The translations under genes and the position numbers were made by a program. A stretch of 20,702 bases of DNA from Actinobacteria bacterium 13_1_20CM_4_69_9 (GTDB lineage: Bacteria; Actinomycetota; Thermoleophilia; Gaiellales; Gaiellaceae): contig MNJC01000124.1 in the NCBI GenBank assembly GCA_001920085.1, positions 1-20,702 on the forward strand, written 5' to 3'. The notes beneath the pieces were generated by a model, which saw nothing but the letters and a program-made list of their open reading frames with translations, was not told the DNA's origin and searched no databases. Within the stretch, counting starts at the first letter, position 1. Every line of letters starts with the position of its first letter. Below are positions 5,799-16,327 of the stretch, piece by piece.

Positions 5799-6617
5799 GT
5801 GTTCGCCGTTGAAGTTCACAATTTGCGCAAGGAGTTCTTCCGCCGCGACGCGACGCGCACTCGCGGGCGAAAGCGGCGACGGCGCGTAGCGGCTCTCGAG
5901 GGCGTCACGTTCACGATGGAGCGCGGCGAGTGCGTCGCGATCCTCGGTCAGAACGGCTCGGGCAAGTCGACGCTCGTCCGCCTGCTCTCGACGCTGCTGC
6001 TGCCCGACGGGGGCAGCGCCGCGATCTTCGGCCACGACGTGGTCAAGGAGTCGCGCGCGGTCCAGCGGCTCGTCAACCGCGTCTCGGTCGAAGCGTCTTT
6101 CTTCAAGAAGATGTCGTCCGAGGAGAACCTCGCGTACGCGGCGCGCTTCTACGGAATGCCGCCGAGCGCGACGAAGTCGGCGATTCCGGAGATCCTGGAG
6201 CGCGTCGGCTTTCCGGTCGACCGCCGGCACGAGGGAATGGAGCACCTCTCGCGCGGCATGCAGCAGAAGGTCGCGCTGGCGCGCGCGCTGCTGACGTCCC
6301 CGGTGCTGCTCCTGCTCGACGAGCCGACAACGGGGCTCGATCCGCGCTCGAAGCTCGAGGTTCAGCAGTTCATCCGGGAGGTCTGGACGTCGCACGACGC
6401 CACGATCCTGCTCTGCACGCACGACCTGACGGAGGCCGAGGTGCTGGCCGACCGGGTCGGGATCCTCGACCGAGGCCGGTTGATCGCGCTCGATCCGGCG
6501 GACGTGCTCAAGGAGCAGTACGAGGCCGAGACGCTCGAGGATGCGTTCTTCGCGGCGACCGGCCGGACGTTCGAAGACGAGAAGGACGAGGACGCCGAGA
6601 GGGGGGTCTTTGCATGA
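5799..6617 (+). CDS. ABC transporter ATP-binding protein (ABC-2 exporter, DrrA-like)
   Basis: This 272-residue cytoplasmic ATPase drives export together with the permease encoded next. Walker A GQNGSGKST lies at residues 50-58, the signature LSRGMQQK at about 150-157, Walker B LLLLDEPTTGLD at about 170-181, and the switch histidine in LLCTHD. Two details are unusual: a stretch rich in Arg/Lys (RTRGRKRRRR, about 21-30) lies between the first strand and the Walker A region, and the Q-loop position reads VEASFF without the usual Gln. The start is GTG with AGGAG six bases upstream. The TGA overlaps the permease ATG as ATGA, so the two are coupled. The substrate is unknown; drugs, lipids and polysaccharides are all known for this class. 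Confidence 0.92.
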   Translation: MFAVEVHNLRKEFFRRDATRTRGRKRRRRVAALEGVTFTMERGECVAILGQNGSGKSTLVRLLSTLLLPDGGSAAIFGHDVVKESRAVQRLVNRVSVEASFFKKMSSEENLAYAARFYGMPPSATKSAIPEILERVGFPVDRRHEGMEHLSRGMQQKVALARALLTSPVLLLLDEPTTGLDPRSKLEVQQFIREVWTSHDATILLCTHDLTEAEVLADRVGILDRGRLIALDPADVLKEQYEAETLEDAFFAATGRTFEDEKDEDAERGVFA

Positions 6618-7447
6618 GAGAAGCCGCCGGAACGATGCGCAGCGAGTTCATCGGCCTGTACGGAATGGTCGAGCGCAACTGGTACCTGATCAAGCGGTAC
6701 GCGTGGTGGGAGATCGCGTTCTTCTTCTGGACGGCCGCGAACACGCTCACGATCGTGTTCATCGCCAAGGGCGTCGAGGCGACCGGCGGCAAGGTCGACA
6801 TCGACCAGCTGACCACGATCCTGCTGATCGGAGCGGTCATGTGGTCCTACCTCGGGATCGTCTTCGAGCTGCTGATCGAGACCGTCGCGTGGGAGCGATG
6901 GGAGGGGACCATCGAGTACACGTTCATGGCACCGTTGACGCGCGCCACGCACCTGTTGGGTACGGGGATCTTCGCGATCGGCTACGGGATCGTGCGCGCG
7001 TCGATCGTGTTCGTCGCGATCGCCGCGTTCTTCGGCCTGCACATGCCGAACGCGAACTTCGCCACCGCTCTCGTGTTGATCGCCGTGGCCTCGGTCTCGT
7101 TCGTCGGCATCGGGATGATGACCGCCGTCCTGCCGCTGATCTCCCCGGAGAAGGGCACGCAGTTCGGCTACGTCGCGCAGGGCCTGATGCTCGTGGTGTC
7201 GGGCGTCTACTACCCGGTGACGGTCCTGCCGGCGTTCATGCAGTGGCTCGCGAAGATCTCGCCGGCGACATACGCGCTCCGCGGCGAGCGCTCGGCGATC
7301 CTCGACGGCGCGACCGTGAGCCAGGTCTGGGGCGACATCTGGCCGATGGTGATCATCGGCGTCATCTCGGTACCGCTCGGCATCTGGGTGTTCCGAAGAG
7401 GCGAACTGCATGCCAAGCGGCACGGGAAGTTGAAGCGGTCCGGGTAG
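6614..7447 (+). CDS. ABC-2 type transporter permease
   Basis: This 277-residue integral membrane protein is the partner of the upstream ATPase. Hydrophobic segments can be seen near ILLIGAVMWSYLGIVFELL, GIVRASIVFVAIAAFFGL, ALVLIAVASVSFVGIGMM, and the last helix MVIIGVISVPLGIWVF. The pattern GLMLVVSGVYYPVTVLPAFMQWLAKISPATYALRG is typical of the ABC-2 permease C-terminal half (the PvtvLP...spatyal region). The ATG at 6614 overlaps the ATPase stop; a second Met 7 codons later (MRSEF) is an alternative start. The operon of one ATPase and one permease implies a complex with two copies of each. It ends before a GC-rich hairpin. Confidence 0.9.
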   Translation: MREAAGTMRSEFIGLYGMVERNWYLIKRYAWWEIAFFFWTAANTLTIVFIAKGVEATGGKVDIDQLTTILLIGAVMWSYLGIVFELLIETVAWERWEGTIEYTFMAPLTRATHLLGTGIFAIGYGIVRASIVFVAIAAFFGLHMPNANFATALVLIAVASVSFVGIGMMTAVLPLISPEKGTQFGYVAQGLMLVVSGVYYPVTVLPAFMQWLAKISPATYALRGERSAILDGATVSQVWGDIWPMVIIGVISVPLGIWVFRRGELHAKRHGKLKRSG

Positions 7448-7493
7448 CCAGATGTGGTTTGACGTTCAATCGTGTCGACCGGTCAGTTCAGAC

Positions 7494-7518
7494 GGCGCGC
7501 GTGCAAAGCACGCGCGCC
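7494..7518. other. Perfect 11-bp GC-rich hairpin between ABC operon and MFS gene
   Basis: GGCGCGCGTGC (7494-7504) pairs perfectly with GCACGCGCGCC (7508-7518) around an AAA loop. It is the strongest simple hairpin in the window after the glnA leader terminator. It has no T-tract, so it is at best a non-canonical terminator or an RNA-stabilising stem for the upstream ABC message. It lies 25 bases before the MFS ATG. Confidence 0.6.
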
Positions 7519-7542
7519 TGAGGCCGGCGCACGCGAAGAAGC

Positions 7543-8820
7543 ATGGAAAGCTCGAGCGATCGGGCTAGACGCGCTCGTGCGTATCGCCTGTACCTCTTCC
7601 TGAGGTTCTGCCTCGCGCTGCCGGCATGGGTGGTCGTCGCCGTCTACCTCGTGCGCGAGGCAAAGCTCGATCCGCTCCAGCTCGTGCTGATGGGGACGGT
7701 CATGGAGGCCGCCGTGTTCGTGTTCGAGATCCCCACGGGCGTCATCGCCGACCTCGTCAGCCGCCGGCTGTCGCTCGGCATCGCCTGGCTGCTGCAGGGC
7801 GCCGCGTGGGCGCTGGCGGGCGCGACGACGAGCTTCGGAGTGATCCTCGTCGCGTGGGTCGTGTGGGGCATCGGCGCGACGTTCGAGAGCGGTGCCTTCC
7901 AGGCGTGGGTCACCGACGAGGTCGGCGTCGAGGGCATCGGCCGGGTCTTCGTGCGCGGCTCACAGGCGTCGCTCGCAGGGGGCGTCGTCGGTGTCCTCGC
8001 GAGCTTCGCCGTCGCGACCGTCAGCATCCGTGCCGCCATCTACGGCGCGGGGGCCGTGACCGCGGCGATGGGCGTCGTGGCGCTCGCCTTCATGCCGGAG
8101 ACCGGGTACACGCCCGCGCCGCGCGGGGAGCGCTCGCGCCGGGGCGCGATGGTCGACACCGCATCGAAGGGCTTTCGGCTGGTGAGACGCGTGCCGGTGC
8201 TGCTGCTGCTCGTCACTGCGACCGTGTTCGTCGGCGCCGCGAGCGAGGGCTTCGATCGTCTGTCCGAAGCGCACTTCCTGCGCGACGTCGGCGTGCCGTC
8301 GTTCATCGGCTTCGATCCCCTGTGGTGGTTCGCGGTCCTGTCGATCGGCGGAACGCTCCTGGCGTTGCTCGCCGCGAACCTGCTCGTCGAACGGGTGACG
8401 GCGGTGGGCGTCGGGACGATGGCGCGCACGTTGTCCGGCCTCACCTTGCTCGAGATCGCCTCGGGGCTCCTGTTCGCGTTGACGGGCGCATTCGCCGTCG
8501 CGGTTCTCGCCCGCTGGCTGCTCGGGCTCGCACGCACGCTCGTCTCTCCGGTGTATGCCACCTGGGTCAACCGCAACATCGAGGACTCGAGCGTGCGCGC
8601 GACGGTGAACTCGATCGCGAACCAGGCCGACGCAATCGGCGAGGCGGCGGGAGGACCGGTCGTCGGCGCGATCGGCAACATCGTCTCGCTCCCGGCAGCG
8701 CTCGCCACGAGCTCGCTGTTCCTCTTGCCGACGCTCGGGCTCTACACACGCGCGGCGCGGCACGACGGCCACGAGCCCGAGCTCGCGGCGCTACCGCAGC
8801 CGGTCGAGACAGGCGCGTAG
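7543..8820 (+). CDS. Major facilitator superfamily transporter
   Basis: This 425-residue membrane protein has about 12 predicted helices, beginning LYLFLRFCLALPAWVVVAVYLV. The first-half signature includes FEIPTGVIADLVSRRLSLGIAW, the MFS loop between helices 2 and 3 (G-x-x-AD-x-x-xRR). The second half holds WVNRNIEDSSVRATVNSIANQADAIGEAAGGPVVG, the kind of segment seen in drug-efflux-like MFS proteins. The substrate cannot be read from the sequence. The ATG at 7543 has a weak purine stretch GAAGAAG upstream. The last 30 bases overlap the end of rmlD on the other strand. The gene may be co-transcribed with the ABC exporter, but the hairpin at 7494-7518 separates them. Confidence 0.9.
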   Translation: MESSSDRARRARAYRLYLFLRFCLALPAWVVVAVYLVREAKLDPLQLVLMGTVMEAAVFVFEIPTGVIADLVSRRLSLGIAWLLQGAAWALAGATTSFGVILVAWVVWGIGATFESGAFQAWVTDEVGVEGIGRVFVRGSQASLAGGVVGVLASFAVATVSIRAAIYGAGAVTAAMGVVALAFMPETGYTPAPRGERSRRGAMVDTASKGFRLVRRVPVLLLLVTATVFVGAASEGFDRLSEAHFLRDVGVPSFIGFDPLWWFAVLSIGGTLLALLAANLLVERVTAVGVGTMARTLSGLTLLEIASGLLFALTGAFAVAVLARWLLGLARTLVSPVYATWVNRNIEDSSVRATVNSIANQADAIGEAAGGPVVGAIGNIVSLPAALATSSLFLLPTLGLYTRAARHDGHEPELAALPQPVETGA

Positions 8821-9612
8821 GCCATCGCGCCAGTGCGGTAGCTCCGGCGCATGCTTCTCGCTCCGGAGCACCGAGTACGCAGGGCGTGCCGCGGGACGCC
8901 CGAGCTCCGTGCTCGACACGCGCCGGACGCGCACGCCGACGCCTGCCTCCTCGAAGATCGCCTCCGCGAAGTCGGCCCACGTGCAGTCGCCTGCGGCGGC
9001 GAGATGCCAGACCCCGTGCGGACGATCGAGCAGCTCTCTCGTCGCGGCAGCCAGATGGCGGACATACGTCGGCGAGGTGCGTTGGTCGTCGACGACGGAG
9101 ACCTCGTCGCGCTCCTTCGCGAGGCGCAGCATCGTCTTCACGAAGTTGCCCCCGTGCTCACCGAAGAGGCCGGATGTCCGCACGATCCACGCGCTCTCCC
9201 CGGCCGCGCCTTCACCGTGCAGCTTCGTGCGGCCGTACGCGGAGAGCGGGCTCGGCGGATCGGACTCGACGTACGGCTCGCGCTTCGCGCCGTCGAAGAC
9301 GTAATCGGTCGAGTAGTAGACGAGCGGCGCGCCGAGCTCCGCTGCATGACGGGTGCCGCCGACGTTCACGGCCGCCGCCCCCTGCGGGTCCTCCTCGGCG
9401 CCGTCGACGTCCGTCCAAGCGGCTGCATGGAGGACGAGCTCGGGCTGGACGTCGGGCGGCGGCAGCGTGACGTCCCAGTCGGCGCGCGTCAGCGCGAGCG
9501 CACCGTCAGCGGCGAACTCCTCCTGAAGCGCGCGGCCGAGCTGACCCCCCGCTCCGGTGATCAGGATTCGATCGCGTCCCGTTCCGACAGGATCGGCGAT
9601 TTCGTGCTCCAC
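8791..9612 (-). CDS. rmlD: dTDP-4-dehydrorhamnose reductase (RmlD)
   Basis: This 273-residue short-chain dehydrogenase-type enzyme performs the last step of dTDP-L-rhamnose synthesis with NAD(P)H. The nucleotide-binding ILITGAGGQLG (16-26), LHAAAWTDVDGAE (61-73), STDYVFDG (101-108) and the catalytic YGRTK (126-130) are all present, as is the TSPTYV strand. There is no ATG, GTG or TTG at the place where RmlD proteins usually start (before RILITG). The only nearby start is GTG at 9612, which adds a 14-residue N-terminus and overlaps the fused RmlA-RmlC gene by 52 bases. A rare ATC start inside the overlap is an alternative. The 3' end overlaps the MFS gene by 30 bases. No rmlB (the dehydratase) is in the window. 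Confidence 0.9.
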   Translation of the reverse strand: MEHEIADPVGTGRDRILITGAGGQLGRALQEEFAADGALALTRADWDVTLPPPDVQPELVLHAAAWTDVDGAEEDPQGAAAVNVGGTRHAAELGAPLVYYSTDYVFDGAKREPYVESDPPSPLSAYGRTKLHGEGAAGESAWIVRTSGLFGEHGGNFVKTMLRLAKERDEVSVVDDQRTSPTYVRHLAAATRELLDRPHGVWHLAAAGDCTWADFAEAIFEEAGVGVRVRRVSSTELGRPAARPAYSVLRSEKHAPELPHWRDGLRACLDRLR

Positions 9613-10733
9613 AGCTCGACGACGCGCGGGTCGTCCCAAGGCCACTCGTGCTCGTCCGGATCGGCGGGGTCGTACTCCTCGGTGACGTGGTACAGCATCA
9701 AGACGTCGGTCAACGCCTCGAACCCGTGCGCGAGATTGCCCGGAATGTACACCGCCGCGAAGTTGTCGTCGCCGATGTCCTCGCAGAACGTCTCGCCGGT
9801 CTCGCGGTTGAGCGCCACCACACGCGCGCGTCCCTGCAGGCAGACGAACAGGTCGTCCTGCCCGCGCTCGTGGTAGTGCAGACCGCGGATCGTCCCCTCG
9901 CGCGAGAACGAGACGTTCGTCTGGCGGATCGGCTTCGGAAGCGAGCTCGTGCGGGCGATCTCGGCGAGCCAGCCGCGCCCGTCCGCGAAGCGCTCGAGCC
10001 GAACCGGACGCAGGCTGTCCGCGCCGAAGTGCGGACGGCGAACCCGTTCGATCACTTCGTAGTACGCGTCGACGGACTCGCCTGCGTCGCCCCAGTAGCC
10101 CTCGAACACGTCGTGCTCGAGACTTCCGTCGCGGACGTAGTGGTTGTTCACGTCGGTGATCTCGAGCTCGCCGCGCGCCGACGGCTCGAGCCGTTCGACC
10201 ACGTCGAAGACGTCGGCGTCGTAGCAGTACACGCCTGTCACGGCCAGGCCGCTCGGCGGATCGGCCGGCTTCTCGACGATCTCGGCGATCCGCCCGTCGA
10301 CGAGGCGCGGGACGCCCAGGTTGCGGAGATGCTCGAGCTCGCGGACTCGCGCCAGCAGCACCCGCGCGCCGCGCGGCTGTCGCTCGAAGTTGCGAACGAC
10401 CTGCGCGATCGGCGCGCTGAAGAAGTTGTCCGCGAGCATCACGACGATGCGCTCTCCTGCTGCGAAGCCGCGGGCGAGCCCGAGTGCCTCGGCGATGCCG
10501 CCCGCCCGCTGCTGGATCGCGTAGTCGACCTCGTCGGCGAAGTACTGCCGAAAGTCCTCGACGTGATCCGCACCCGTCACGAGCAGCAAGTCCGAGATGC
10601 CCGCCCCGCGGAGGAAGTCGACGGCCCACTGGACCATCGGCTTCTCTCCGACGGGGAGAAGATGCTTGTTGGTGACGCGGGTGAGAGGATCGAGCCGCGA
10701 GCCCGTCCCGCCCGCGAGGACGACGCCTTTCAC
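9561..10733 (-). CDS. Fused sugar-nucleotidyltransferase (RmlA-like) and dTDP-4-dehydrorhamnose 3,5-epimerase (RmlC-like)
   Basis: This 390-residue protein has two enzymes in one chain. Residues 1-235 are a nucleotidyltransferase, with MKGVVLAGGTGSRLDPLT, the lysine-containing NKHLLPVGEKPM, LADNFF and IVEKP; such enzymes join glucose-1-phosphate to dTTP. Residues about 240-390 are an RmlC-type cupin, with EGTIRGLHYHERGQDDL (candidate catalytic His286), IPGNLAHGF (His336), EEYDPA (Tyr354) and the ending WSTKSPILSERD. The epimerase part is about 150 residues, slightly shorter than free-standing RmlC. The start is GTG at 10733, 10 bases after the MmpL stop. The protein probably supplies steps 1 and 3 of the rhamnose pathway, with RmlD next to it. 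A related deoxysugar is also possible. Confidence 0.9.
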   Translation of the reverse strand: MKGVVLAGGTGSRLDPLTRVTNKHLLPVGEKPMVQWAVDFLRGAGISDLLLVTGADHVEDFRQYFADEVDYAIQQRAGGIAEALGLARGFAAGERIVVMLADNFFSAPIAQVVRNFERQPRGARVLLARVRELEHLRNLGVPRLVDGRIAEIVEKPADPPSGLAVTGVYCYDADVFDVVERLEPSARGELEITDVNNHYVRDGSLEHDVFEGYWGDAGESVDAYYEVIERVRRPHFGADSLRPVRLERFADGRGWLAEIARTSSLPKPIRQTNVSFSREGTIRGLHYHERGQDDLFVCLQGRARVVALNRETGETFCEDIGDDNFAAVYIPGNLAHGFEALTDVLMLYHVTEEYDPADPDEHEWPWDDPRVVELWSTKSPILSERDAIES

Positions 10734-10743
10734 CAGGCCGATG

Positions 10744-12903
10744 CTAAGCGGCCTCGGTCAGCGGGGACGGCTTAACGCGCACGATGCGCGCGAGCGGCGC
10801 CGGCAGCCACCAGTTCCAGCGGCCGAACCAGGCCATCAGGGCCGGGACGAGCAGCGCGCGCACGATCGTGGCGTCGGCGAGGATCGCGACGGCGAGACCG
10901 AGCCCGAACTGCTGCAGGCCGACGATGCGTCCCGCGACGAAGCCCGAGAATGCAGCGACCATGATGATCGCGGCGGCCGTGATGATCATGCCGGTGCGCT
11001 CGAGCCCGTACGACACGGCGCGGACGTTGTCGTGCTCCTCGTCCCAGGTCTCGCGCATGCGCGACACGAGGAACACCTCGTAGTCCATCGAGAGGCCGAA
11101 CAGCATGGCGAACAGGAAGATCGGGATCCAGCCCTCGATCTGCGGGAACTGGTACAGCCCCGCGACCGTGCCGCCGAGGCCCCACTTGAAGAAGACGACG
11201 AGCATCCCGTAGCTCGCCGCGACCGAGAGCAGGTTCAGCACCACCGCCTTCAGCGGGAGGATCAGCGACCGGAATGCACGCATCAGCAGCAGGTACGTGA
11301 GCACGAGCACAGCGAGCACGAGCCACGGGAACGTGGCGTACGACTGGGTCAGGAAGTCGACCCCCTGCGGCGGCCCGCCGCCCGCGTAGACGCGCACCGA
11401 GGGCGGAAAGCCCGCGTTCGGGATCAGGTGATCGCGCAGCCGGTGGACGAACGACTGCGCCGGCTCGTCACCGTACTCGTGCTTGCCGGCGACGATCATC
11501 TGCTCGTAGCGGCCGCTCGGGTCGACGAAACGCGGGCCCGTGCCGGTCTGGACGAACGCGACCTCCGGATCGGCCGCGACCTCGGAGCGCAGGCGCTGAA
11601 GCGCCGCCCGCACTCCAGGATCGTGCGCTCCGTCGACGACGATCTGCGTCGGCGAGAGCGCGCCCGGGCCGACCGACGCGCGCAGGACGTTCAGGCCGCG
11701 CACCGACGATGGGTACTGCGGGATTCCCTGCGCGGATCCCGGCGTCAGCTGCAAAGCGAGCGCCGGCACCGCCGCCAGCAGGAGCGCGCACGCGCCGATC
11801 GCGAAAAACGCGACCGGCCGCTGCATGATCGCGCGCGCGAGCCGCGCCCAGAAGCCGTGCTCGACGTCGGGGCCGGCGACGTGCGGCAACGGCACGCCCT
11901 TGCCCCGCAGCCAGTTCGCCACCGGCACGCGCCTCGTGCCACGCCGTCCGTACACCGACAGCAGGGCCGGCTGCAGCGTGACCGCGGCCACGATCGAGAC
12001 GAGCGGGATCAGGAAACCACCGACTCCCATCGAGCGGATGAACGGGAGCGGCATGAACAGCAGCAGGGCGAGGCCGATCGCGACGGTGGCGCCGGAGAAG
12101 ACGACCGCGCGACCCGCCGTCGCCATCGTCCGCAGGATCGCGTCGTCTTTCGTGCCCCCGTGCGCGAGCTCCTCGCGGAAGCGATAGACGATCAGCAGGG
12201 AGTAGTCGACCGCGATGCCGAGGCCGATCAGCTGCACCAGGTTGGTGACGTACGTCGCCATCGTCATGTGGTGCGCGACGATGAAGACGATCCCGAGGGT
12301 GCCGGTGATCGTCGCCGCCGCGAACAGGAACGGGATCGTCGCGGCGAGCGAAAGGCCGAACACCGCGAGTAGGACCGCCAGAGCAATCGGAAGTGCGATC
12401 GACTCACCGCGCGCGAGGTCGCGACTGAAGATCGGATCGAGATCGCTCTGGATCGCGGGCTGGCCCGACACGTACGCAGCGACGCCCGGCGGCGCGCGCA
12501 GCGCGCTACGGATGTCGTCGGTGTAGCCCTTCGCCTTCGCGAGATTGAGCGTCGTGAGGATGCTTCCGTACACCACGCTGTCCTTCGCATCCCGCAGCGC
12601 GGTCGCCTGGCCCGAGGGAACGGCGCGTGCCGCCTGCCGAATGCTCCGTTCGAGCTTCAGACGGGCACCGGCCGTGCCGTTACGGACCTTGTAGATGACC
12701 AGGAACTCCCCGTCGCTGCGATCGCCGAAGTGGTCCTGCAGGATCGTCCGCGCGCGCTCCGAGTCGGTCCCCGGAACGGTGAACGTGTTCGAGAGGAGCG
12801 GCGACAGCTTGGCGGTCGCGAGTCCGCCTGCAAGGAGGATCACGAGCCAGACGGCGAGAATCGGCCAGCGGAAGCGCAGGACAACGCGAGTCCAGCCGGC
12901 CAT
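10744..12903 (-). CDS. MMPL/RND-family exporter
   Basis: This 719-residue inner-membrane transporter has the two-fold RND layout: a membrane helix (WPILAVWLVILLAGGL), an extracytoplasmic domain, five helices, a second soluble domain (about 385-520), and a second set of helices. The proton-relay Asp-Tyr pairs of MmpL proteins are both there, in GIAVDYSLLIVYRFREE (D233-Y234) and GLSMDYEVFLVSRMRE (D607-Y608). MmpL proteins export lipids and glycolipids of the cell envelope using the proton gradient. The ATG at 12903 has a TAGTGT hexamer 7 bases upstream, suggesting a leaderless mRNA. Ten bases separate its stop from the RmlA-RmlC fusion gene, so it probably heads an operon for making and exporting a deoxysugar-containing lipid; that is inference. 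Confidence 0.92.
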   Translation of the reverse strand: MAGWTRVVLRFRWPILAVWLVILLAGGLATAKLSPLLSNTFTVPGTDSERARTILQDHFGDRSDGEFLVIYKVRNGTAGARLKLERSIRQAARAVPSGQATALRDAKDSVVYGSILTTLNLAKAKGYTDDIRSALRAPPGVAAYVSGQPAIQSDLDPIFSRDLARGESIALPIALAVLLAVFGLSLAATIPFLFAAATITGTLGIVFIVAHHMTMATYVTNLVQLIGLGIAVDYSLLIVYRFREELAHGGTKDDAILRTMATAGRAVVFSGATVAIGLALLLFMPLPFIRSMGVGGFLIPLVSIVAAVTLQPALLSVYGRRGTRRVPVANWLRGKGVPLPHVAGPDVEHGFWARLARAIMQRPVAFFAIGACALLLAAVPALALQLTPGSAQGIPQYPSSVRGLNVLRASVGPGALSPTQIVVDGAHDPGVRAALQRLRSEVAADPEVAFVQTGTGPRFVDPSGRYEQMIVAGKHEYGDEPAQSFVHRLRDHLIPNAGFPPSVRVYAGGGPPQGVDFLTQSYATFPWLVLAVLVLTYLLLMRAFRSLILPLKAVVLNLLSVAASYGMLVVFFKWGLGGTVAGLYQFPQIEGWIPIFLFAMLFGLSMDYEVFLVSRMRETWDEEHDNVRAVSYGLERTGMIITAAAIIMVAAFSGFVAGRIVGLQQFGLGLAVAILADATIVRALLVPALMAWFGRWNWWLPAPLARIVRVKPSPLTEAA

Positions 12904-12910
12904 GCCTCAG

Positions 12911-12916
12911 ACACTA
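12911..12916 (-). promoter_or_regulatory. Candidate -10 element of the MmpL gene
   Basis: The minus strand reads TAGTGT (TANNNT) seven bases before the ATG at 12903. The whole divergent region is only 35 bases, so little else can serve as a promoter. It suggests transcription starting at or next to the start codon. Confidence 0.5.
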
Positions 12917-12926
12917 GCCACCGGGG

Positions 12927-12932
12927 TACGCT
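12927..12932 (+). promoter_or_regulatory. Candidate -10 element of the hsp20-lon operon
   Basis: TACGCT (TANNNT) ends six bases before the GTG at 12939, again the spacing of a leaderless transcript. No HspR-type or CIRCE-type inverted repeat is visible in the 35-base gap, so heat control, if any, must come from a sigma factor or from sites inside the neighbouring gene. Confidence 0.5.
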
Positions 12933-12938
12933 GAGATC

Positions 12939-13375
12939 GTGGAGAAGCGCCGCGACTTCGAGCACGCCGCCGAGGAGATCGAGCAGCTCTTCGCCGACCT
13001 CTGGCAGGTCTTCCCGTTCTCGCGCACCCTGCGCCGCGGATACCGGCCGCAGGTGGACGTCTACCGCAGCGAGGACCCACCGATGCTGACCGTGCAGATC
13101 GAGCTGCCGGGTGTCGATCCCGACGACGTGCAGCTGATCGCCTCGTCGCAGGCGCTCCTGATCGCAGGTGAGCGGCGGCGCCCGAGGGACGGCGGCCACT
13201 ACCAGCAGATGGAGATCGACTACGGCCCGTTCCAGCGTCAGATCACGCTCGCCGAAGACATCGACCCCGAGGAAGCCACGGCGACGTACGACCGGGGCAC
13301 GCTCACCGTGCGGCTGCCGATCGCGCCGCGGCCGGCTCCGCGCGAAAGCGTCTCGATCACGGTGACGATGTCGTG

Positions 13376-13376
<1 letters not shown>
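12939..13376 (+). CDS. Small heat shock protein, Hsp20/alpha-crystallin family
   Basis: This 145-residue ATP-independent holdase chaperone binds unfolding proteins in the cytoplasm. The alpha-crystallin domain spans about residues 37-135: PQVDVYRSEDPPMLTVQIELPGVDPDDV at its start, ALLIAGERRRP, FQRQITLAEDIDPEEATATYDRGTLTVRLP with the characteristic A-x-Y-x-x-G-x-L motif near its end. The N-terminal arm (about 36 residues) and the tail are short. The start is GTG at 12939, with a TACGCT six bases upstream. The TGA at 13374-13376 overlaps the Lon start region, so the chaperone and protease are made from one message. The MmpL gene diverges 35 bases away. Confidence 0.93.
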
Positions 13377-15847
<2,471 letters not shown>

Positions 15848-16327
15848 CGGCAGAGCAACAGATACTCGTTCCTCCCGCGCAGGACGAAGGCGATTCGCTC
15901 GACGAGCGCCTTGCCGTCCCGTTCGTAGTCGATGTCGTATCGGCGCGCCCGCTGTCCCGCGATCGTCACGGTTCGCGAATCGGCGACGTCGCCGTTCTGC
16001 TGCTTGGCGAGCTGCGTCGCGGCGCGGTCGAGCTCCGGCACGACCCTGTCCCAGAGCTCCGGGCGGTACTTGCGGAGGAGCGGATAGCGCGTGACCGAGA
16101 CGAGTGCCAGTCCGTCGGCGGCCTGCAGCTCGCGACCGCTTCGGGAGACGGCCCAGCTCGCCGGCGCTGAGAAGTGGTAGTCGCTGCCCTGGACGATCTT
16201 CACCGCGGGCGCGCCACCGCCCCCGCAGCCGCCGAGCACGAGTAGGCTGACCGCAAAAGCCGCTCGTTTGCGAGGATTCCTCCAGGGTACGAACGGCCTG
16301 CCAACCCAGCGAAAGGACATTGGAAGC

